Of a stretch of 64,000 nt of DNA, positions 8,681 through 18,605 are shown in pieces. The stretch is from Rubrobacter_D sp963840835 (GTDB taxonomy: Bacteria; Actinomycetota; Rubrobacteria; Rubrobacterales; Rubrobacteraceae): contig CAWJAM010000014.1 in assembly GCA_963840835.1 (NCBI GenBank), positions 186,001 through 250,000 on the forward strand, given 5' to 3'. A program made the translations under genes and the position numbers. The notes under the pieces were generated by a model. The model ran no database searches. It was not told the DNA's origin and worked only from the letters and a program-made list of their open reading frames with translations. Numbering within the stretch: the stretch's first letter is position 1; each line of letters starts with the position of its first letter.

Positions 8681-10285
8681 ATGTCCCAACAGCAACCCAA
8701 CCGACTGACGAGGAGCGAGTTCCTCAGGACGGCCACGGGGACCGTCGCCGCCGCAACCGCAGCGACGTCCCTGGTAGGCTTCCCGGTGCCCGCTGAGGCC
8801 GAGGCGACGCCTCGGGCGCGTGGCAACGGTAGCGACGCGCTCTTCGACGAACTAGACGCCAGGATCCGGGCCGGCATGAAAGAGCACGGTATCCCCGGCG
8901 TCGCCGTGGGCGTGATCCATCAGGGAGCACGCTACATCAAGGGCTACGGGGTGACCAACGTGGATTACCCCACACCCGTGGACGGCGACACGCTCTTCCG
9001 CATAGGCTCTACCACCAAGACCTTCACCGGCACCGCGGCTATGCGGCTGGTCGATCGGGGCAAGCTCGACCTGGACGCGAGGGTCAGAACCTACCTGCCC
9101 GAGTTCGCCACCTCCCAGCCCTCGGTGGCGCGTCGGGTTACGGTGCGCCAGCTGTTGAACCACTCCGCGGGCTGGCTTGGAGAGTACTACGCGGACAAGG
9201 GGCGGGGCGAGGATGCCCTGGCCCGCTACGTAAAGGGGATCGTGCGGCTACCGCAGCAGACGCCGGTCGGGAAGGTGTTCGCCTACAATAACGCCGCCAT
9301 CGTGCTTGCGGGTCGCGTCATCGAGGCCGTGACCGGATCGACTTATGAGGAAGCCGTCAGGGAGCTGGTGCTAGATCCGCTCCGGCTGAACCACAGCCGC
9401 TTCTTCTCCGACGAGATCATAGGCTTCAACGTGGCCGCCTCGCATGCCATCGTCGATGGCAAGCCCGCCGTCGACCCCTCGATCTGGTACGCACCCCGCA
9501 CCCTCCACCCGACCGGCGGCCTGATCTCCAGCGTCAAAGACCAGCTGCGCTACGCCGCCTTCCACCTGGGCGACGGGACGGCGCCGGACGGGAGCAGGCT
9601 GCTGACGAAGAAGTCGCTGATCGAGATGCGCTCCAACCCGGGACCGGGAGGGACCCTCTACGTCGAGCTCGAAGGCATGGGGGTTACCTGGCAACTACGT
9701 CCGAGCGCCGAGGGTGTGCGCATCGTCCAACACGGCGGGGACTACCTGGGTCAGCACGCGGGGTTCATCATGGTCCCCCAGCGGGGGTTCGCCCTCACCG
9801 TGCTCACCAACTCCGACGGCGGACCCGCTCTGCTGGGCGATCTGTTCGTCGACGACTGGGCGCTCAGGCGCTTCGCGGGGGTTAGCAACCTCCCCGCCAA
9901 GCCCCAAACGCTAAGCAGGCGCGAGCTGGCCCCTTACGAGGGCATCTACACCGGCCGGATCATCGACCCGGTCTTCACCCCCAGCGGTACGGAGGCGGAG
10001 ACCAGGATCGAGCTTAGGGGCACCCCCGACGGCCAGCTGCGCATGAGGCGAACCGACACCCTCGATCCGGCCGTCCTCGACGACCCCTCGGCCGCCGCAG
10101 GCGCGGAGGACGAGCCGGCGGCGCTGGAGCAACGCCTGGTGTTCTACCGCAAGGACTACGTGCGCGTCTACGACCAGAGCGGCAAGCCGACCCCCCAACG
10201 GGCGGACTTCCTCAGAGGCCACGACGGGGGCGTGGATTGGCTGCGCATGGGCGGAAGACTCTACCGGCACCATGGGGTCAAGTAG
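8681..10285 (+). CDS. Exported class C beta-lactamase-fold serine hydrolase
   Basis: This 534-aa protein has the penicillin-binding/class C fold: nucleophile SxxK as S110-T-T-K113, the YNN motif (VFAYNNAAI) and the HGG triad motif (VQHGGDYLGQ). An ALS-like signal peptide (LTRSEFLRTATGTVAAATAA) resembles a Tat signal but has one Arg, not RR. A C-terminal beta-barrel-like domain of about 130 residues follows, common in esterases and D-amino-acid peptidases of this family. It is likely secreted. GGGAGGAAAAAG precedes the ATG. Esterase, peptidase and lactamase activity cannot be separated by sequence. Confidence 0.9.
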   Translation: MSQQQPNRLTRSEFLRTATGTVAAATAATSLVGFPVPAEAEATPRARGNGSDALFDELDARIRAGMKEHGIPGVAVGVIHQGARYIKGYGVTNVDYPTPVDGDTLFRIGSTTKTFTGTAAMRLVDRGKLDLDARVRTYLPEFATSQPSVARRVTVRQLLNHSAGWLGEYYADKGRGEDALARYVKGIVRLPQQTPVGKVFAYNNAAIVLAGRVIEAVTGSTYEEAVRELVLDPLRLNHSRFFSDEIIGFNVAASHAIVDGKPAVDPSIWYAPRTLHPTGGLISSVKDQLRYAAFHLGDGTAPDGSRLLTKKSLIEMRSNPGPGGTLYVELEGMGVTWQLRPSAEGVRIVQHGGDYLGQHAGFIMVPQRGFALTVLTNSDGGPALLGDLFVDDWALRRFAGVSNLPAKPQTLSRRELAPYEGIYTGRIIDPVFTPSGTEAETRIELRGTPDGQLRMRRTDTLDPAVLDDPSAAAGAEDEPAALEQRLVFYRKDYVRVYDQSGKPTPQRADFLRGHDGGVDWLRMGGRLYRHHGVK

Positions 10286-10375
10286 GACTGCCGGAATCGG
10301 GAGAGGGATCTCGCATGGAGTGGGAGCGCCACGGCCGGACTGATCACCCCGCTCCCCAGAGAAGGGATACGCGAA

Positions 10376-11431
10376 ATGACGGAGACCGGAACGCATCGGC
10401 AACCCGACGCCCCGCGCGAGCGGGGTGGTCGGCTTTGGAAGTGGACCAGGCGCCTCCTCTTAGGGCTCGTCGGGTTGGTCGTCTTCGTGCTGCTTGCTGG
10501 CGTTATCTACCAATTCGTGGCCACCAAGATCGACGCATACAGGTGGTATCCCCCGTCCAGCGAGATGGTCGACGTTGGAGGCTCCAGCATGCACCTCCAC
10601 TGCACGGGAGAAGAAGGTAGAGCGCCTACGGTCGTGATGGATATCGGAGCCGGCGGCAACCTGTTGGATTGGGGGTCGGTTCAGCCGGGTGTCGCCAAAT
10701 TCGCGCGCGTGTGCTCCTACGATCGCGGCGGCGCCGGTTGGAGCGACCCGGGTGCGCAACCCCGCACGAGCCAGCAGTTTGTGGAAGATCTGCACGCCTT
10801 GCTGAACAACGCCGGGGTCGAAGGTCCCTACGTGCTGGTCGGTCACTCGCTTGGCGGCAATAACGTGCAGATCTACGCCAGCCGCTACCCGGACGAAGTA
10901 GCGGGGATGGTGTTGGTCGATCCGCAATTCTACAGTTACCCCTCCTATCTAGATCCGGAAGTTCTAAACGCTCTAGCAGAAGCGTTGCCATCCCCAGGTT
11001 CCACTCTGTGGACGAAGTTTCTCGCTACGATCGGCGTGACACGACTGCCTTACACGTTCGGGGGACAAACGGACGAGAACGCCGCGATCAGTACCCACGC
11101 CAAGAATACCTACGAAGCCTTGGATGAGACCACTTCCCTTGAGGAGAGCGCCAAAGAGCGGCGCGCCGCTACCGTGTCGTTGGGGGGCAAACCGTTGATG
11201 GTCCTGAGCGCGGGAGCCCGCGACCCTCTCCCGGGCGCCTCGCAAGAGCAGTCGGACCGATTCAATGAGGCCTGGACCGAATCGCAAGTGGACCTGACGC
11301 GGGTCTCACAAAATTCGGAGCAAATCATCGCGGAGGATAGCACCCACAATATTCAAGCCGACGATCCCGAACTCGTTATAGATGCCATTCGCCAAGTCGA
11401 AGAAGCGGTACGAAACGGCGGCAGCGTATGA
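10376..11431 (+). CDS. Membrane-anchored alpha/beta hydrolase
   Basis: This 351-aa protein has one N-terminal transmembrane segment (LLLGLVGLVVFVLLAGVIYQF, about 28-48) and an outward alpha/beta hydrolase domain. The nucleophile elbow is LVGHSLGGNN (Ser near residue 162), the strand-acid region is LVDPQFYSYP or the later LSAGARDP, and the catalytic His is in DSTHNIQADDPELV. It follows the serine hydrolase by about 90 bases on the same strand, so the two exported hydrolases may be co-transcribed. Substrate unknown. Confidence 0.87.
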   Translation: MTETGTHRQPDAPRERGGRLWKWTRRLLLGLVGLVVFVLLAGVIYQFVATKIDAYRWYPPSSEMVDVGGSSMHLHCTGEEGRAPTVVMDIGAGGNLLDWGSVQPGVAKFARVCSYDRGGAGWSDPGAQPRTSQQFVEDLHALLNNAGVEGPYVLVGHSLGGNNVQIYASRYPDEVAGMVLVDPQFYSYPSYLDPEVLNALAEALPSPGSTLWTKFLATIGVTRLPYTFGGQTDENAAISTHAKNTYEALDETTSLEESAKERRAATVSLGGKPLMVLSAGARDPLPGASQEQSDRFNEAWTESQVDLTRVSQNSEQIIAEDSTHNIQADDPELVIDAIRQVEEAVRNGGSV

Positions 11432-11690
11432 CGTAGCAACGCGCCACCCTACGCGGCGCCACTGGCCGAACACAACACGTTACGGCGTTGGATAAAGATG
11501 CGAGATTGCGCATGGGGTCTGGTGAGACACCCCGAGACAAACCAAGCAAGGGCGGAACTCCACCTGGATAGATCTCTCTGCTTGCGCGAGATCTATCGCG
11601 AGACCCGTCCGCGAAAGCCGTACGCGTCGAGCTAAACAAGTGGCTGACAGACCGAAGTGATGAAACGATGGCCAGAGCGGTTCGTCTAGC

Positions 11691-11721
11691 TGTAGGGGCG
11701 GGTTTCAAACCCGCCCCTACA
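11691..11721. repeat. Dispersed palindrome, TGTAGGGGCGG family, copy 1
   Basis: A perfect palindrome with 15-bp arms (TGTAGGGGCGGGTTT) around a single C. It belongs to the family found at 21358, 21537, 26569 and 38889. The stop codon of the nucleoside hydrolase gene (11717-11719) lies inside its right arm, so it may double as that gene's terminator. Confidence 0.8.
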
Positions 11722-12649
11722 ACCGGCCCAGTGCCTCGTACAGGAGCCCGAAGAAGGCCTCGCGGTCGAGCTCGACCCCGACGTCGGCGTTGGGTCTCTT
11801 GCCCGTCACGCCGTGGAAGTCGCAGACGGTCTCGCCGCGGGTGAGCTCGCTCTCGCACTCGACGTCCACCCGCATCGGTCGCGTCTTCAAGAGGCCGGGT
11901 TCGAGCACGGCGGCGACGGCGACGGGATCGTGCAGCGGCGGGTCGTCGAAGCCGAATGTGTTCTCGTAGTTGGCGGCGAAGTAGTCGAGGAACCCGGCGA
12001 CGACGCCTCCGACTCTGCCCGTCGCCCGCAGCAGCTTCCTCTCTTCGGGACCGACGTCGGCCAGGTGCGTTACGTCGAGACCTGACATCGTGATGGGAAG
12101 CCCCGACTCGAAGACCTCGCTGGCGGCCTCGGGGTCTACGTAGATGTTGAACTCGGCGGCCGGCGTCGTGTTGCCAAGGCCAATGCTCCCGCCCATGAGG
12201 GAGACGCGGGCGATGCGGGCCTTCAGGTCGGGGTGCCGGCGCAGCAAGAGGGCGATGTTGGTGAGCGGGCCGACGGGGACGAGGGTGACGGGTTCTCGGG
12301 AGGCCCTCAAGGTTTCCGAGATCAACTCCACCGCGCCCCTCTCGTCTGGACCGAAGTCGGCGTCGGGGAGCTCCTCCGGACCGTCGAGCCCGCTCTCGCC
12401 GTGTATATCCTCGGCCGTGTGGAGCGGCCGCATCAGGGGCCCAGAGGCGCCGACGCCGACTGGTACGTCGTGGCGCCCGACGAGGGCTAGTACCCGCAGG
12501 GCGTTGCGGGTAGTCTTCTCGATGGGGACGTTGCCGGCGACGGTCGTGACGGCGAGCAGGTCGAGGTCGGGGTGCCCGCAGGCCAGCATCAGGGCCACGG
12601 CGTCGTCGTGGCCCGGGTCTACGTCCAGGATCACCGGCTTCGGACCCAC
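11717..12649 (-). CDS. Inosine-uridine-preferring nucleoside hydrolase
   Basis: This 310-aa protein matches the usual length of the family, which hydrolyses the N-glycosidic bond of ribonucleosides for salvage. The calcium-binding N-terminal motif DVDPGHDDAVA (residues 9-19) is intact, as are LMGGSIGLGNTTPAAEFN and the C-terminal DPPLHDPVAVA with its Asp ligand. The GTG start follows GGAGCGAGG. The stop codon lies in a dispersed palindrome, so the last residues and stop may have been remodelled by insertion of the repeat. Purine versus pyrimidine preference is not readable. Confidence 0.93.
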   Translation of the reverse strand: MGPKPVILDVDPGHDDAVALMLACGHPDLDLLAVTTVAGNVPIEKTTRNALRVLALVGRHDVPVGVGASGPLMRPLHTAEDIHGESGLDGPEELPDADFGPDERGAVELISETLRASREPVTLVPVGPLTNIALLLRRHPDLKARIARVSLMGGSIGLGNTTPAAEFNIYVDPEAASEVFESGLPITMSGLDVTHLADVGPEERKLLRATGRVGGVVAGFLDYFAANYENTFGFDDPPLHDPVAVAAVLEPGLLKTRPMRVDVECESELTRGETVCDFHGVTGKRPNADVGVELDREAFFGLLYEALGRL

Positions 12650-12683
12650 CCTCGCTCCTCTCGCGTTACAGACTGGTGGTAAG

Positions 12684-13370
12684 TTATCTCTTTTCGAGAG
12701 CCGCGTACAGCACGACGGGGAACGGCGCCGAGTACAGTAGGAACCTGAACCTCCGACGCCTCAGGGCCCACCCGACCGCCGCCAGGTAGTAGGGCAGCAG
12801 GAGCATCGCCGGAAGAAGCTCCATTTCTTCGTCTTCGTGCCCCAATTCGTAGACGTAGACCACGCCCCCGACCAGCGCGGCCCACCCAAGGTAGTTGATG
12901 AGCGGTACGCCGCTGTTGCCGTTGGCTCCCTCTATCTCTGCGGCGTAGGCCCCGTCGGCGTTCCACTCCCAGAGCCCGGCGTCGAGGCCGGCGGGGTCCA
13001 GGATCAGATCCAGGCCGATCCCGACCAACGCAGCAAGCGGCGGCAAGGCCATGCGCCTCGCGCCCTCGCCGAGATAAAGCCGTTCCGAGACCCGCCCGGC
13101 GACGACGAATGAACCGTGGATAACACCGTACCAGCCCAGCAGGATGCCCAAAGGCACACCCGCTATGCGGTACCGTACACGGTGGCGCAGGAGCTTCAGG
13201 GGACCCGTAGCCAGGAGTTCCCCCACGGCCGGGAGCCCGGTGCCAAGGGCGAAGAAGTAGACGGAGCGCCTGATACCGCGGGTCCGGACCGAAGACGCGA
13301 GGTTCAGGCCGGCGCTTACGGCGGTGTAAATGAGGATTGGCTTCGAGAGCCAGTGGTTCGCGTCGTTCAA
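12684..13370 (-). CDS. Membrane protein, CruF / DUF422-like carotenoid-pathway protein
   Basis: I place the start at the TTG at 13370, preceded by GGAGGT; a longer frame would run into the mutS start. The 228-aa product has about six hydrophobic segments and the motif WEWNADGAYAAEIEG followed by GVPLINYLGWA, typical of CruF-type bisanhydrobacterioruberin hydratases and other DUF422 proteins. Rubrobacter makes C50 bacterioruberin-type carotenoids (known), which fits. No other carotenoid gene is nearby, so the assignment stays family-level. Confidence 0.72.
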   Translation of the reverse strand: MNDANHWLSKPILIYTAVSAGLNLASSVRTRGIRRSVYFFALGTGLPAVGELLATGPLKLLRHRVRYRIAGVPLGILLGWYGVIHGSFVVAGRVSERLYLGEGARRMALPPLAALVGIGLDLILDPAGLDAGLWEWNADGAYAAEIEGANGNSGVPLINYLGWAALVGGVVYVYELGHEDEEMELLPAMLLLPYYLAAVGWALRRRRFRFLLYSAPFPVVLYAALEKR

Positions 13371-13533
13371 ATTAGTACCTCCGGTCCTGATCTTTGGAAT
13401 TGCAACGGGCCCCCGTCGGCCCGGACGGCCATTATCTCCTGTATCGTTGACGAGTGGGGGTGTTTCGAGGGATCCTGGACCGTCTTGGGACTTTGGGGCT
13501 GACGGAGAGGGGTACGGGCCGTAGAATAGCCCC

Positions 13534-15888
13534 ATGCTTGGACGTTACGCGGAGCTTAAGGCGCAACTCCCGCCGGAGACGATTCTCTTCTACCAGGTCG
13601 GGACGTTCTTCGAGACCTTCGAGGAGGACGCGAAGAAGATCTCGCAGGCGCTCTCGATCCGGCTGACGAGCCGCGAGGCGGCAGGCGAGGGCCGTGTCCC
13701 CCTCGCCGGTGTGCCAGGCCACGCCATCCAGGAGCATCTGGCGACACTTTTGAGGAAAGGCTACTCGGTCGCCGTCGCCGAGCAACGACAGCACCCCACG
13801 AAGCCCAAGCAGTTCACGCGCGAGGTGACCAGGATACTTACCCCCGGCACCGTTATAGAGGACAACGTCCTCTCCGCCGGGCATGCGAACTACCTGGCCG
13901 CGTTCGTGGTGAAAGATGGCCTTGCTGGTGTAGCCGTTGTCGAGGCTTCGACCGGGGAATTTACGGGAACCGAGGTCCCGGAGGAGCAGCTTGCGGCCGA
14001 GCTGGAGCGGTGGTCGCCGCGGGAGATCGTGGTCCCCGAGCGGACCGCGGCAGAGAGCTTGCCGAAGGTACGGGCCACCATCAGCTCCGCCCCGCGCTGG
14101 ACGTTCGAACCCTCCGCCGGGGAGCAGGCGTTGAAGAGGCACTTCAGGGTCTCCGGGCTCAAGGGGTACGGGCTCGACGGGCGTCCCGCGCTCGCGGGGG
14201 CAGCGGGGGCCCTGATCCAATACCTCGCCTCGCTGCGCGGGGGCAACCCGCCGGAGCAGGTCGTCACCTTCCGTCCCTACGCCCCCAGCTCGGGGATGGT
14301 CCTCGACGCCGCCACGAGGCGTAACCTCGGACTCGACGACCTGGTCGAGACGGTGGACCGTACAAGCACCCCGATGGGCAGACGCGCCCTCAGGCGTTGG
14401 CTGGAGCGGCCCCTGCTCGAGCCTGACCGCATCGGGCAACGCCTCGAGGCCGTCGACGCGCTCGCCCCCGACTACATGCTGCGCGAGGAGGTGCGCGAGC
14501 ACCTGGACCGCATCCCCGACGTGGAGCGCATCGCCACGCGCATCGTGAGGCTCTCCGCTTCGCCGGGCGACCTGCTCTCGCTCAAGGTGGCGCTGGAGGA
14601 GATCGGACCTCTCAGGCAGACGCTGGAGCCGATATCTTCTAGCTCCTCGTTGCTCTCGCGGGTGCTAGGGGCGATGGAGGAGCCGCCGGGGGTGCGGGAG
14701 CTGGTAGCGGCCGCGATCTCCGAGGAGAGCGGGGAGATCATACGCCCAGGCTACTCAGCCGACCTCGACGAGGCGCGCGAGTTCCGCGACGGGGCCCACG
14801 ACTGGCTGACGCGCTTCGAGACAGAAGAGCGGCTCAAGACGGGCCTGAAGACCCTCAAGGTAGGCTACAGGGACGGCGAGGGCTACTTCATAGAGGTGGC
14901 TGGCAAGGAGACGAGATCGGTCCCCGAGCGCTACCAACACCGCAAGGCGCTCAAGCACAACGCCCGCTACGTCACGGTGGAGCTCAAGGAGCACGAATCG
15001 AAGATGCTCGGCGCCCGCGACGAGGTAGAGCGGATAGAGCGCAGGATCCTGGCCGAGATACGCGCCGCCGTCAAGGAGGCCGCCCCCGACCTGCAGAAGG
15101 TCTCCCGTGCCGTCGCCGTCGTCGACGTGATCTCCTCCTTCGCTGCTGCGGCGACCGAGCTGCGCTACTGCCGCCCCGAGGTCACAGAAGGGCGCGGCAT
15201 CCGCATCTTGGGCGGGAGGCACCCCGTGGTCGAGCACAATTTGGAGATGCCCTTCGTGCCGAACGACGCCGGGGTCGACGGAGACTCGCGGCTCCAGATC
15301 ATCACCGGCCCGAACATGGCCGGCAAGTCTGTCTACCTCAGGCAGGTGGCCCTCGTGTGCCTGCTGGCCCAGACCGGCTCCTACGTCCCGGCCGACGAGG
15401 CGTCTTTGGGCGTCGTGGACCGCATCTTCACGCGGGTCGGGGCCGAGGACAGGCTCGCCAGCGGGGAGTCCACCTTCATGGTGGAGATGACCGAGGCGGC
15501 GAGTATCTTGAACGCTGCTACGGAGCGGTCGCTGGTCATCCTGGATGAGGTTGGACGCGGCACCTCGACCTACGACGGCATGAGCCTCGCCTGGGCCATA
15601 GCCGAATATCTGCACGACGACGTGCAGTCCCTCACGCTCTTCGCCACCCACTATCACGAGCTCACGCGGCTCGCCGAGATGTTGCCAGGCTGTAGGAACT
15701 ACAAGGCCACGGTCGAGGAGGTGGGGGGTGAGATCGTGTTCCTGCACCGGATAGACGCCGGCGCCGAATCATCCTCCTACGGCGTCCACGTCGCGAAGCT
15801 CGCCGGGCTGCCGCCCCAGGTCACCGACAGGGCCGGTGAGATCCTCGCCCGCCTCGAAGCCGAAGGCGTCAAGGACTTTGCCGGGTGA
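13534..15888 (+). CDS. mutS: DNA mismatch repair protein MutS
   Basis: This 784-aa ATPase recognises mismatches and recruits MutL. The N-terminal mismatch-binding motif is present as F25-F26-E27 (usual F-x-E). The lever and clamp domains follow (about 250-540), then the ATPase core: Walker A GPNMAGKS near 592, signature ASGESTFMVEMTEAA, Walker B LVILDEVGRGTST and TLFATHYHEL. It is slightly shorter than the E. coli enzyme, ending soon after the ATPase, with no C-terminal tetramerisation tail evident. It directly precedes mutL, forming a mutSL operon. Confidence 0.97.
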   Translation: MLGRYAELKAQLPPETILFYQVGTFFETFEEDAKKISQALSIRLTSREAAGEGRVPLAGVPGHAIQEHLATLLRKGYSVAVAEQRQHPTKPKQFTREVTRILTPGTVIEDNVLSAGHANYLAAFVVKDGLAGVAVVEASTGEFTGTEVPEEQLAAELERWSPREIVVPERTAAESLPKVRATISSAPRWTFEPSAGEQALKRHFRVSGLKGYGLDGRPALAGAAGALIQYLASLRGGNPPEQVVTFRPYAPSSGMVLDAATRRNLGLDDLVETVDRTSTPMGRRALRRWLERPLLEPDRIGQRLEAVDALAPDYMLREEVREHLDRIPDVERIATRIVRLSASPGDLLSLKVALEEIGPLRQTLEPISSSSSLLSRVLGAMEEPPGVRELVAAAISEESGEIIRPGYSADLDEAREFRDGAHDWLTRFETEERLKTGLKTLKVGYRDGEGYFIEVAGKETRSVPERYQHRKALKHNARYVTVELKEHESKMLGARDEVERIERRILAEIRAAVKEAAPDLQKVSRAVAVVDVISSFAAAATELRYCRPEVTEGRGIRILGGRHPVVEHNLEMPFVPNDAGVDGDSRLQIITGPNMAGKSVYLRQVALVCLLAQTGSYVPADEASLGVVDRIFTRVGAEDRLASGESTFMVEMTEAASILNAATERSLVILDEVGRGTSTYDGMSLAWAIAEYLHDDVQSLTLFATHYHELTRLAEMLPGCRNYKATVEEVGGEIVFLHRIDAGAESSSYGVHVAKLAGLPPQVTDRAGEILARLEAEGVKDFAG

Positions 15889-15935
15889 GGCTCTTCCCCG
15901 CGTTCGTCTCCGAAGAGGTTGTCGAGTACGGGGGC

Positions 15936-17480
15936 ATGGTTCGCGTGCTGCCGCCCGAGGTGGCGCACAGGATCGCCGCCGGGGAAGTTATCGAACGGCC
16001 GGCCTCTGCCGTGAAGGAGTTGATTGAGAACTCTCTGGATGCGGGGGCGAGCAGGGTGGAGGTCGAGATCGAGGACGGCGGGATGGCCCTGATCCGGGTC
16101 AGCGACGACGGCTCGGGGATGGGGCCCGAGGACGCAGAACGCGCCGTTATCGAGCACGCCACGAGCAAGATCCGGACCGCGGACGACCTCGCGAGCGTGA
16201 TCTCCCTGGGTTTTCGTGGCGAGGCCCTTCACGCTATCGGCGCCGTCTCCCACCTCACGCTCACGACCCGCAGATGCGGCACGGACGACCCCCTCGGAGC
16301 CCGCGTGCGGGTCTCTGCCGGGGAGATGCTCGAGTCGACGTCGGCGGCGCATGCTCCAGGCACCACCGTCGAAGCGCGTAACCTTTTCCTCAACCTGCCC
16401 GTGCGGCGCGGTTTCCTCGGCACGGTGAGATCCGAGACCAACGCGGTCGTAATAGTGGTCGAGTCGCTGGCCCTGAGCCGCCCCGAGGTTGGGTTCTCTC
16501 TCCGTTCGGACGGGCGGCGCGCCCTGGCGCTGCCGGCGGCGGCCGACCTCAGGGAGCGGATCTCGCAGGTGCACGGCCTCTCGCTCGCGCGGAGCCTCAT
16601 CGCGCTGGAGGACCAGATTATCTGGGGCTTCGTAAGCCCGCTAGCCGTGAGCTTCCCGACCCGCCGCTACCTGCACGTCGCTGTGAACGGCCGGGTAGTA
16701 GAGGCCGACTCCTTCGCCCCCGCGGTCGCCAAAGCCTACGCCGACCTCTTGCCCAGGGGGCGGCATCCCGCCGCGTTCTTGCGGCTCGAGCTCGGTCCCG
16801 GCGAGGTGGACGTGAACGTGCATCCCGCCAAGAGCGCGGTGCGGCTGCGCGGGGGACGCTCGGCCTATCCTCTCGTCGTCGGGACCATCAGGGCGGCGCT
16901 CTCCCAGGGGCGGGAGGTGGGTGGCGACGCCCCGCCCGAGGAGGGAGGCCACGAGCTGACGCTCATCGGGCAGTTCGCGGGGCGGTGCATTATCGCCCAG
17001 GAGGGTGAGGAGCTCATCATCCTCGACCAGCACGGGGCGCACGAACGCATCCTGTACGAGCGGTTCTCCAGGAACCCGAGGGCCGAGGCGGTCCTGCTTC
17101 CGAGCCCCGTCGTCGCACAGTTGCCCGAAGACCTTGCGTCCGAAGCGTGGAACTTCGAAGCCGAGATGGAGGCCCTGGGCTTCCGGTTCGAGCCGTTTGG
17201 GGATGCCGCCGTGCGGGTCTTGGCCGTGCCAGGGACCGTAACAGACCCGGAAGCTGCCTTCCTCGCGGCGCTACACGCGCTGGCTGGCGGGGAGGACCTC
17301 GCCAAGGCGCTCGCCTGCAAGGGCTCGACCAGGTTCGGGGAGGCCCTCTCCAGGGAAGAGATGGAGATGTTGTTGAGAGAGTGGTCCTCGACCGAGTTCC
17401 GAGAGATCTGCCCCCACGGGAGGCCTATCGTAAAGCGTGTGGCTCTCCCCGATTTGCTGCGCGAGTTCGGGAGGATCTAG
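15936..17480 (+). CDS. mutL: DNA mismatch repair protein MutL
   Basis: The ATG at 15936 aligns with MutL starts (MVRVLPPEVAHRIAAGEVIE); a GTG at 15885 overlapping the mutS stop would add 17 unconserved residues. The 514-aa product has the GHKL ATPase motifs ENSLDAG, DDGSGM and GFRGEAL. The C-terminal domain keeps a variant of the endonuclease metal motif, DQHGAHERILYE (usual DQHAxxExxxxE), plus ACKGS and CPHGRP. It is therefore probably a nicking MutL of the type found in organisms without MutH. Operon with mutS. Confidence 0.95.
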   Translation: MVRVLPPEVAHRIAAGEVIERPASAVKELIENSLDAGASRVEVEIEDGGMALIRVSDDGSGMGPEDAERAVIEHATSKIRTADDLASVISLGFRGEALHAIGAVSHLTLTTRRCGTDDPLGARVRVSAGEMLESTSAAHAPGTTVEARNLFLNLPVRRGFLGTVRSETNAVVIVVESLALSRPEVGFSLRSDGRRALALPAAADLRERISQVHGLSLARSLIALEDQIIWGFVSPLAVSFPTRRYLHVAVNGRVVEADSFAPAVAKAYADLLPRGRHPAAFLRLELGPGEVDVNVHPAKSAVRLRGGRSAYPLVVGTIRAALSQGREVGGDAPPEEGGHELTLIGQFAGRCIIAQEGEELIILDQHGAHERILYERFSRNPRAEAVLLPSPVVAQLPEDLASEAWNFEAEMEALGFRFEPFGDAAVRVLAVPGTVTDPEAAFLAALHALAGGEDLAKALACKGSTRFGEALSREEMEMLLREWSSTEFREICPHGRPIVKRVALPDLLREFGRI

Positions 17481-17720
17481 AGTACGTCAACCCGATGTGC
17501 AACTTAATCGGTGAGGAGATCCCTGAACCTCGTCGGACGGCAACCACAATATGTAGGGGGTCGATATTGACCGCTTGTGAAATCTGTAGTCGCCACTCGA
17601 CGGATCCGGTATAAGGGTCTCATGAAGTCTCAGCGATATGTGGGCATGGAGGGTGCCCTGGGATCGCGTGGGAAGTACGCGAGCGGAGAAAACTAGAGGG
17701 TAAGAGAGTAGTCTTTACCA

Positions 17721-18605
17721 GTGTTCGAGGCGGGGCCAGGTAGGAAGAGCATCTCGGAACGGCTCCTTCGCTATCCCAGAAAGCATCGTTGCCACGAAGG
17801 CCGGCTGGAGATAATCCTTGCTCTTGTGTTCGTGTTCGGGGTGGGCTGTTCGTTGTTCGGGTCCGTGGAGGAAGCGATAGCGGTGCCGATGGGGCCCTCA
17901 ACATCCGACTCGGGATGGGCCCGACTTTTCTACTCTAACACTAGGAATTCCCCTGCCAAGGAGGATGAGGCCTCGACGGGCCTGGAGACGAAGGAGCAGA
18001 CGCGGAAGCCACTTGGCTCGGCGATGTCCTGCGATGACATGAAAGTTCTCGTAGACCGCTCGCACTCCCTCCCCTCAGATTACGTGCCAGGCGACCTCGT
18101 TCCACTGCAAGATTACGGGATTCCCACCCTGGGTAGCGACGTGCTCAGGCGCGAGGCGGCCGAGCACCTGGGACACCTCGTGGAAGACGCCGCTGCAGCA
18201 GGGGAGGAGCTCGTGGTGGCCTCAGCCTACCGCTCCTACGAGGATCAGCAGTTCTCCCACAAAAGGCTGATAAGCGTCTTCGGGGCGGACGCCAGTAGGA
18301 TGAGCGCCCCGCCGGGACACAGCCAGCACCAGCTCGGTACCGCGGTGGATTTCACGAACGCGGCCGCAGGCTACCAGCTGTGGGTGCCATTCGCGCAGAC
18401 GAGTGCCTACTGGTGGCTCGAGCATCACGCCTGGGAGTACGGATTTATTCTGGCCTATCCCAGGGGTAAGGAGGAGCAGACGGGCTACCAGTGGGAGCCC
18501 TGGCATTATCGCTATGTGGGAGTAGAGCACGCGAGTCAGCTCGAAAAGAGCAACCTTAGCCTACAAGGGTTCCTGGAAAATACGGGGACTATCCCTCACT
18601 GCTGA
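17721..18605 (+). CDS. D-alanyl-D-alanine carboxypeptidase, VanY/M15B family
   Basis: This 294-aa protein has a membrane-spanning segment (IILALVFVFGVGCSLFG, about 30-48) and an outward zinc peptidase domain from about residue 120. The M15B motifs are VASAYRSYEDQ, GHSQHQLGTAVDFTN (zinc ligands His and Asp) and EPWHYRYVG (catalytic Glu and third His ligand). It should trim the terminal D-Ala of peptidoglycan stem peptides. The GTG start has only a weak ribosome site. It stands alone between mutL and a small membrane gene. Confidence 0.9.
   Translation: MFEAGPGRKSISERLLRYPRKHRCHEGRLEIILALVFVFGVGCSLFGSVEEAIAVPMGPSTSDSGWARLFYSNTRNSPAKEDEASTGLETKEQTRKPLGSAMSCDDMKVLVDRSHSLPSDYVPGDLVPLQDYGIPTLGSDVLRREAAEHLGHLVEDAAAAGEELVVASAYRSYEDQQFSHKRLISVFGADASRMSAPPGHSQHQLGTAVDFTNAAAGYQLWVPFAQTSAYWWLEHHAWEYGFILAYPRGKEEQTGYQWEPWHYRYVGVEHASQLEKSNLSLQGFLENTGTIPHC

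Noticed and set aside
13371..13535. N-terminal extension of the CruF-like protein
   Set aside because: It would overlap the mutS start, is Pro/Gly rich and lacks a ribosome site, whereas TTG 13370 follows GGAGGT.
17481..17720. Cyclic-di-AMP (ydaO-type) riboswitch before the VanY-type gene
   Set aside because: The context is suitable for such an element, but I could not find its conserved core in the 240 bases.
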